A stretch of 10,423 nt of DNA from Gammaproteobacteria bacterium (GTDB lineage Bacteria > Pseudomonadota > Gammaproteobacteria > Pseudomonadales > Pseudohongiellaceae). Position numbers and translations under genes: made by a program. The DNA is taken from positions 1 to 10,423 of the forward strand of contig RKSA01000086.1 of assembly GCA_007571115.1 (NCBI GenBank), read 5' to 3'. Below, in pieces: positions 6,603 to 10,423 of this stretch. Below the pieces are notes generated by a model. The model was not told where the DNA came from. It saw only the letters and a program-made list of their open reading frames with translations, and made no database searches. Positions within the stretch are counted from its first letter, which is position 1; every line of letters starts with the position of its first letter.

Positions 6603-8111
6603 ATGGCGATTTCATCGAGCAAGCTGCTTCGCTGCGCCGCGCTCGTCGGCGTCTTGCTGGCCAGCCTGGCGGCGGCCCAGCAGCAAGACCTCAAGGAGGT
6701 CGAGAATTCGGTCATCAAGATTCACACGACCCAGGCGGCGCCCGACTATTTCGTTCCCTGGCGCTTGCTCAATCCGCGCCAGAGCTCGGGCTCGGGAGTG
6801 CTCATCGACGGCGGCCGCATCATCACCAATGCCCACGTTGTCGCCAACGCCAGCTATGTGCAGACGCAGAAGCACAACGACCCGCAACGCTATCCGGCCC
6901 GGGTGCTATTCGTTTCCCACGAAGCCGACCTGGCGCTGATCGCGGTCGACGACCCCGAGTTCCACGAAGGGCTCGTGCCCTTGACGATCGGCGAACTGCC
7001 CAAGTTGCGCGATCAGGTCTCGGTGTTCGGCTATCCCGTCGGCGGCCAGAGCCTGAGCATCACCGAGGGGGTGCTGTCGCGAGTCGAGCACCAGACTTAC
7101 GCCCACGCCGGAAGCTATCTTCTTGCCGGCCAGATCGACGCAGCGATCAATCCGGGCAATAGCGGCGGACCGGTGATCGTCGATCGGCAGATCGCCGGAA
7201 TCGTCATGCAATCGGTCGCTGGCGGGCGCGCCGAGAATCTCGGCTATTTCATTCCACCGAGCGTGATCGAGCACTTCCTGCAGGACAGCGAGGACGGCAT
7301 CAACAACGGCTTCCCTGAACTCGGCTTTCGCACCCAGACCCTGGAAAGCCCTGCGGCCAAGGCGGCCTGGGGGCTCGAGGAAAACGAGCGTGGCGTGATC
7401 GTGATCCGCGTTTTTGCAGGCTCTCCCGCCGAGGGACTGATCGAGGTCAACGACGTGATCACCGAAATCGACGGCCACGAAATCGCCGATGACGGCAGCA
7501 TCAGGATCAACGGCGAGATGCTGACCAACTACAAGCACGCCATCGATCAGTACCACGTTGGCGATGCCATCCCGCTGCGCTATTCGCGCCAGGGCGAGCC
7601 CGGCTCGGCCTTGCTGAGAGCCGGCGAGGCGCGGGAAAGCTACAACCTGGTCAATGGCGAGCAATTTGACCAGATCCCCGAATACTATCTTTACGGCGGC
7701 GTGCTGTTCGTTCCCTTGAACATGAACTTGATCAAGCGCTGGGGGAACGACTGGCACCGCTCGGCGCCGATCACGCTGCTCGAGGCGCGCAACGAATGGG
7801 CGACTCCCGAGCGCCAGGAACTTGTCGTCGCCTTGCAGGTCATGGCGACCGACGTCAATCTCGGCTATCACGACTGGCGCAACTGGGTGGTGGCGACGGT
7901 CAACGGCACGCCGGTTCGCGATTTCGATCACTTCGTCGCGATCGTGGAGCAAAACCTCGAGCCGTTCGTCGTGTTCCGCAACAGCAATGGCTACCAGATG
8001 GTGATCGATCACGAGCAGGCGCTCGCCTCGCAGGAACAGATTCTCGCTCGCTACCGGATTCCCGCAGCGCATTCGCAAGGCTTGCTCGATGAGCACGACT
8101 CCCCGCAATAG
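6603..8111 (+). CDS. Exported HtrA/Deg-family serine protease with PDZ domains
   Basis: Trypsin-like (S1C) protease likely acting on misfolded proteins in the periplasm. 502 residues. A signal peptide is clear (basic KLLR, hydrophobic 11-24, likely cut near LAAA-Q at 25/26). The protease domain spans about 30-225 with the full triad: H78 (TNAHVV), D109 (EADLALI) and S187 (GNSGGP). A PDZ domain with unusual insertions follows (about 235-330; GVIVIRVFAGSPAEG, 264-278). The C-terminal third (about 355-485: YGGVLFVPLN, ARNEW, DVNLGYHDWRNWVVATVNG) matches my knowledge of the PDZ-like domain of plant Deg2/Deg9/Deg10 and their bacterial relatives, rather than the second PDZ of E. coli DegP. No gene symbol is given because degP, degQ and degS do not fit this architecture. 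The ribosome site is weak (GGAG 6586-6589 area). The end overlaps the ferredoxin gene by 23 bases. Substrate and whether it forms cages are unknown. Confidence 0.9.
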   Translation: MAISSSKLLRCAALVGVLLASLAAAQQQDLKEVENSVIKIHTTQAAPDYFVPWRLLNPRQSSGSGVLIDGGRIITNAHVVANASYVQTQKHNDPQRYPARVLFVSHEADLALIAVDDPEFHEGLVPLTIGELPKLRDQVSVFGYPVGGQSLSITEGVLSRVEHQTYAHAGSYLLAGQIDAAINPGNSGGPVIVDRQIAGIVMQSVAGGRAENLGYFIPPSVIEHFLQDSEDGINNGFPELGFRTQTLESPAAKAAWGLEENERGVIVIRVFAGSPAEGLIEVNDVITEIDGHEIADDGSIRINGEMLTNYKHAIDQYHVGDAIPLRYSRQGEPGSALLRAGEARESYNLVNGEQFDQIPEYYLYGGVLFVPLNMNLIKRWGNDWHRSAPITLLEARNEWATPERQELVVALQVMATDVNLGYHDWRNWVVATVNGTPVRDFDHFVAIVEQNLEPFVVFRNSNGYQMVIDHEQALASQEQILARYRIPAAHSQGLLDEHDSPQ

Positions 8112-8511
8112 CCCTGAGGCTCCGCCAGCGGCGATCGCGAGGATTCGCGAGACCGAATGCATCGGCTGCGCGAAATGCCTGCCGGCCTGCCCCGTCGACG
8201 CGATCATTGGAGCGCCGGGAATGATGCATAGCGTCATCAGCAGCGAATGCAGCGGCTGCGAGCTTTGCCTCGAACCCTGCCCGGTCGCTTGCATCGAGAT
8301 GCGCACCAACGACTGCGCAACCGTCGAACCCGATGCGCAGCAGGCCCATTGGCGCCGACGCGAGGAATATCACGACTTCCGCCTCGCGAACCCCGACCCG
8401 CGCCTGTGGCCTGGGCCAAAGAGCGGCGCTGGCGGTTTCTCCCGCGAGGCAGCGCAGCGCGAGATCGCCGCTGCGGTGGCCCGGGTCGCAGCGCGAAGAA
8501 AGCGCTCATGA
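8089..8511 (+). CDS. rnfB: RnfB/RsxB-like ferredoxin with two [4Fe-4S] sites
   Basis: A 140-residue soluble electron carrier with two consecutive cluster motifs: C24, C27, C30, C34 (CIGCAKCLPACP) and C54, C57, C60, C64 (CSGCELCLEPCP). C68 and C76 are extra. The spacing and the intervening GAPGMMHSVI match the ferredoxin part of RnfB. Genuine RnfB has an N-terminal membrane helix and a further Fe-S domain; both are missing here, where the N-terminus is a short proline-rich stretch. The C-terminal half (83-140) is charged, with WRRREEYHDFRLA (88-100), and ends in a basic helix. Such stand-alone RnfB-like genes beside nth occur in beta- and gammaproteobacteria, in my recollection. The rest of the Rnf complex is not in the window, so its redox partner is unknown. 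It overlaps the protease gene by 23 bases and nth by ATGA. There is no clear ribosome site, which fits translational coupling. The gene symbol marks family, not proven complex membership. Confidence 0.85.
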   Translation: MSTTPRNSPEAPPAAIARIRETECIGCAKCLPACPVDAIIGAPGMMHSVISSECSGCELCLEPCPVACIEMRTNDCATVEPDAQQAHWRRREEYHDFRLANPDPRLWPGPKSGAGGFSREAAQREIAAAVARVAARRKRS

Positions 8512-9149
8512 AGGCCGGCAAGCGGCACGAGCTTTTCGAGCGGCTCCGGGCTGCCAACCCGAACCCGACCACCGAACTTCGCTATGGCTCGAATTTCGAG
8601 CTGCTGGTCGCGGTGATTCTTTCCGCCCAGGCGACCGATGTCGGAGTCAATGCCGCCACCGCGAAGCTCTACCGGATTGCCAACACCCCGGAGACGATCA
8701 TCGCCCTCGGCGAAGAGGGCCTGAAAAAGCAGATCCGCACGATCGGCCTGTTCAACACCAAGGCGCGCAACATCATCGCCACTTGCGAGATTCTCATCGA
8801 ACAGCATGGCGGGCAGGTGCCATCGACCCGGGAGGAGCTCGAAGCGCTGCCAGGAGTCGGCAGGAAAACCGCCAACGTGATTCTCAATACCGCTTTCCGC
8901 CAGGTCGCGATGGCGGTCGACACGCATATCTTCCGCGTCTCCAACCGCACTGGAATCGCTCCGGGGCGCAACGTTGTTGCGGTCGAACGCGAGCTATTGC
9001 GCCTCGTTCCCGAGGAATTCCTGCTCGACGCCCACCACTGGCTGATCCTGCACGGCCGCTACGTCTGCACGGCGCGCAAGCCGCGCTGCGGCAACTGCCC
9101 CATCGCCGACCTGTGCGAATACCCCAACAAGCCCCCCGCCCCGCACTGA
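8508..9149 (+). CDS. nth: Endonuclease III (DNA glycosylase/AP lyase)
   Basis: Base-excision repair enzyme that removes oxidised pyrimidines such as thymine glycol and cuts the abasic site by beta-elimination. 213 residues, as in E. coli Nth (211). Visible marks: the helix ELLVAVILSAQATD (31-44) with the damage-recognition Q41, the helix-hairpin-helix LPGVGRKTAN (114-123) with catalytic lysine K120, the catalytic aspartate D138 in AVDTHIFRVSNR (136-147), and the C-terminal [4Fe-4S] loop C187-x6-C194-x2-C197-x5-C203. The start at 8508 overlaps the ferredoxin stop as ATGA and gives the family N-terminus; in-frame codons further upstream would lie wholly inside the ferredoxin gene. All catalytic and cluster residues are intact. 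It faces argG tail to tail across a 52-base gap. Confidence 0.97.
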   Translation: MKAGKRHELFERLRAANPNPTTELRYGSNFELLVAVILSAQATDVGVNAATAKLYRIANTPETIIALGEEGLKKQIRTIGLFNTKARNIIATCEILIEQHGGQVPSTREELEALPGVGRKTANVILNTAFRQVAMAVDTHIFRVSNRTGIAPGRNVVAVERELLRLVPEEFLLDAHHWLILHGRYVCTARKPRCGNCPIADLCEYPNKPPAPH

Positions 9150-9177
9150 GGCGCTGCTGCCTGATTCAAGGTCGATT

Positions 9178-9211
9178 GGCCGGCTTGGCATGGTGGAGGG
9201 CTCAGCCGGCC
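9178..9211. terminator. Inverted repeat between converging nth and argG
   Basis: GGCCGGCT (9178-9185) and AGCCGGCC (9204-9211) are perfect 8-base inverted copies separated by 18 bases; the right arm includes the last codons and stop of argG. A GC-rich stem shared by two converging genes suggests a two-way terminator, but the loop is long and neither side has a T-run, so it could also be chance in GC-rich DNA. Confidence 0.3.
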
Positions 9212-10423
9212 CGGCCCTTGCCGGCGGCGATTCGCAGGCGCAGGGCGTTGAGGTGGATGAAACCGGCTGCGTCGGCCTGGTTGTAGGCGCCGGCGTCGTC
9301 CTCGAAAGTGGCGATGCTTTCGTCGAACAGCGAATCGTCGGATTGCCTGCCGACGACGCTCACGCTACCTTTGTAAAGCTTTAGCTTGACTTTGCCGTTG
9401 ACGTATTGCTGGGAGCTGTCGATCAGGGCCTGCAAGGCAAGGCGCTCGGGGGAAAACCAGTAGCCGTTGTACAGCAGCGCTGCGTAGCGTGGCATCAGTT
9501 CGTCCTTCAGATGCGCCAGTTCCCGGTCAAGCGTGATCGACTCGATGGCGCGGTGGGCCTTGAGCATGACCGTGCCTCCGGGAGTCTCGTAGCAGCCCCG
9601 GGATTTCATGCCGACATAGCGGTTCTCGACGATATCGGCGCGACCGACACCATGGGCGCCGGCGATGCGGTTGAGAGTCGCCAGCGCCTGGGCTGGAGTC
9701 ACGGCTTCGCCATTGACCGCAACGATGTCGCCACGGCGATAGCCGAGCTCGACGTGCTCGGGCCGCTCTGGCGCCTGTTCGGGGGCCACGGTGCGCAGCC
9801 ACATCGCATCATTGGGGCTGGTCCAAGGGTCTTCGAGCTCGCCGCCTTCGTAGGAAACGTGCAGGAGGTTGGCATCCATCGAATAAGGCGACTTGCTGCC
9901 GCGCTGCATTTCCACGGCAATGCCGTGCTGCTCGCAGTACGCGAGCAGGCGCTCGCGGGAATTGAGCTGCCATTCGCGCCAGGGCGCGATGATCCTGATC
10001 GATGGATTCAGCGCATAGGCACCGAGTTCGAAGCGAACCTGGTCGTTGCCTTTGCCGGTCGCGCCGTGGGCGATCGCGTCGGCACCCGTTGCAGCGGCGA
10101 TCGCAACGAGGCGCTTGGCGATCAAGGGGCGGGCGATCGAGGTTCCGAGCAGGTATTCGCCCTCGTACAGCGCATTGGCACGAAACATCGGGTTGACGTA
10201 GTCGCGCGCGAACTCCTCGCGCAGATCCTCGATGAAAATCTCGCGAACCCCCATCGCCTCGGCCTTGGCGCGAGCCGGCTCGACCTCTTCGCCCTGGCCG
10301 ATATCGGCGGTGAAGGTGACGACCTCGCAGCCGTGGGTCTGTTGCAGCCATTTCACGATCACCGAAGTGTCGAGCCCTCCCGAATAGGCGAGCACCACTT
10401 TTCTGACCCGCTTTCTGACCCGC
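9202..10423 (-). CDS. argG: Argininosuccinate synthase (5' end runs off the window)
   Basis: ATP-dependent cytosolic ligase joining citrulline and aspartate to argininosuccinate, the penultimate step of arginine synthesis. Counting from the GTG at 10398 there are 398 residues: the ATP-pyrophosphatase loop LAYSGGLDTS (3-12), the family motif FTADIGQGEE (29-38), GTSIARPLIAK (85-95), AHGATGKGNDQVRFE (110-124), SPYSMDANLLH (170-180) and the synthetase-domain NRYVGMKSRGCYETPGG (259-275). It is the roughly 400-residue type. The reading frame stays open to the edge and the upstream codons encode RVRK-RVRK leading into KVVLAYSGG, which fits the usual charged N-terminus of this enzyme. The true start is therefore probably a few codons outside the window; the GTG at 10398 is only a fallback. 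It is transcribed toward nth and is not linked to other arginine genes in the window. Confidence 0.96.
   Translation of the reverse strand, partial: RVRKRVRKVVLAYSGGLDTSVIVKWLQQTHGCEVVTFTADIGQGEEVEPARAKAEAMGVREIFIEDLREEFARDYVNPMFRANALYEGEYLLGTSIARPLIAKRLVAIAAATGADAIAHGATGKGNDQVRFELGAYALNPSIRIIAPWREWQLNSRERLLAYCEQHGIAVEMQRGSKSPYSMDANLLHVSYEGGELEDPWTSPNDAMWLRTVAPEQAPERPEHVELGYRRGDIVAVNGEAVTPAQALATLNRIAGAHGVGRADIVENRYVGMKSRGCYETPGGTVMLKAHRAIESITLDRELAHLKDELMPRYAALLYNGYWFSPERLALQALIDSSQQYVNGKVKLKLYKGSVSVVGRQSDDSLFDESIATFEDDAGAYNQADAAGFIHLNALRLRIAAGKGRAG
10400..10423 (-). repeat. 12-base tandem repeat at the argG N-terminus
   Basis: On the minus strand GCGGGTCAGAAA occurs twice in perfect tandem up to the window edge. 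The unit is in frame with argG and duplicates the residues RVRK before the first beta strand. More copies may lie outside the window. Confidence 0.8.

Noticed and set aside
6906..8309. 467-codon frame antisense to the protease
   Set aside because: No family resemblance; it overlaps the complete protease and ferredoxin genes.
9149..9162. AGGC-GCTGCT-GCCT as a terminator for nth
   Set aside because: A 4-base stem without a T-run is too weak to call.
1..10423. A new defence, mobile or CRISPR system
   Set aside because: All nine genes belong to recognisable housekeeping or conserved families; there are no repeat arrays, integrases, transposases, inverted terminal repeats or tRNA-linked junctions.

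Overview
This is a GC-rich, tightly packed chromosomal window from a proteobacterium, beta or gamma class; the sequence alone does not settle which. The main clues are a metG, RnfB-like ferredoxin and nth cluster, a C-terminal tRNA-binding domain on MetRS, a DUF1244 protein, and the gene style overall. I see no phage, IS element, CRISPR, tRNA or rRNA. Nine protein genes cover almost everything. No gap exceeds 300 bases; the longest are the leader (1-145) and the divergent hpf/metG region (4247-4460).

Layout. (1) Positions 146-3505, plus strand: serA (short, ACT-containing phosphoglycerate dehydrogenase), serC (phosphoserine aminotransferase) and dinB (DNA polymerase IV) follow each other with gaps of 13 and 26 bases, so they probably form one operon. 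The first two catalyse consecutive steps of serine synthesis; the phosphatase serB is not here. dinB looks like a passenger. (2) Positions 3545-4246, minus strand: a short HPF/RaiA ribosome-hibernation protein, then a small DUF1244 protein with a CxxC motif. (3) Positions 4461-6509, plus strand: metG, divergent from hpf. (4) Positions 6603-9149, plus strand: a secreted HtrA/Deg protease with a plant-Deg-like C-terminal PDZ, then a soluble two-cluster ferredoxin of RnfB type, then endonuclease III (nth). These overlap (23 bases and ATGA), so they are translationally linked, and a good sigma70-type promoter precedes them (TTGACA, 17 bases, GATACT). (5) Positions 9202-10423, minus strand: argG, whose first few codons run off the right edge.

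Most of this is housekeeping: amino acid synthesis, translation, DNA repair and envelope proteolysis. I found no convincing new defence or mobile system. The points most worth a second look are the Deg-ferredoxin-Nth overlap cluster without the rest of the Rnf complex, the plant-type Deg architecture, the active-site changes in the SerA/SerC pair, and a 12-base tandem duplication at the argG N-terminus.
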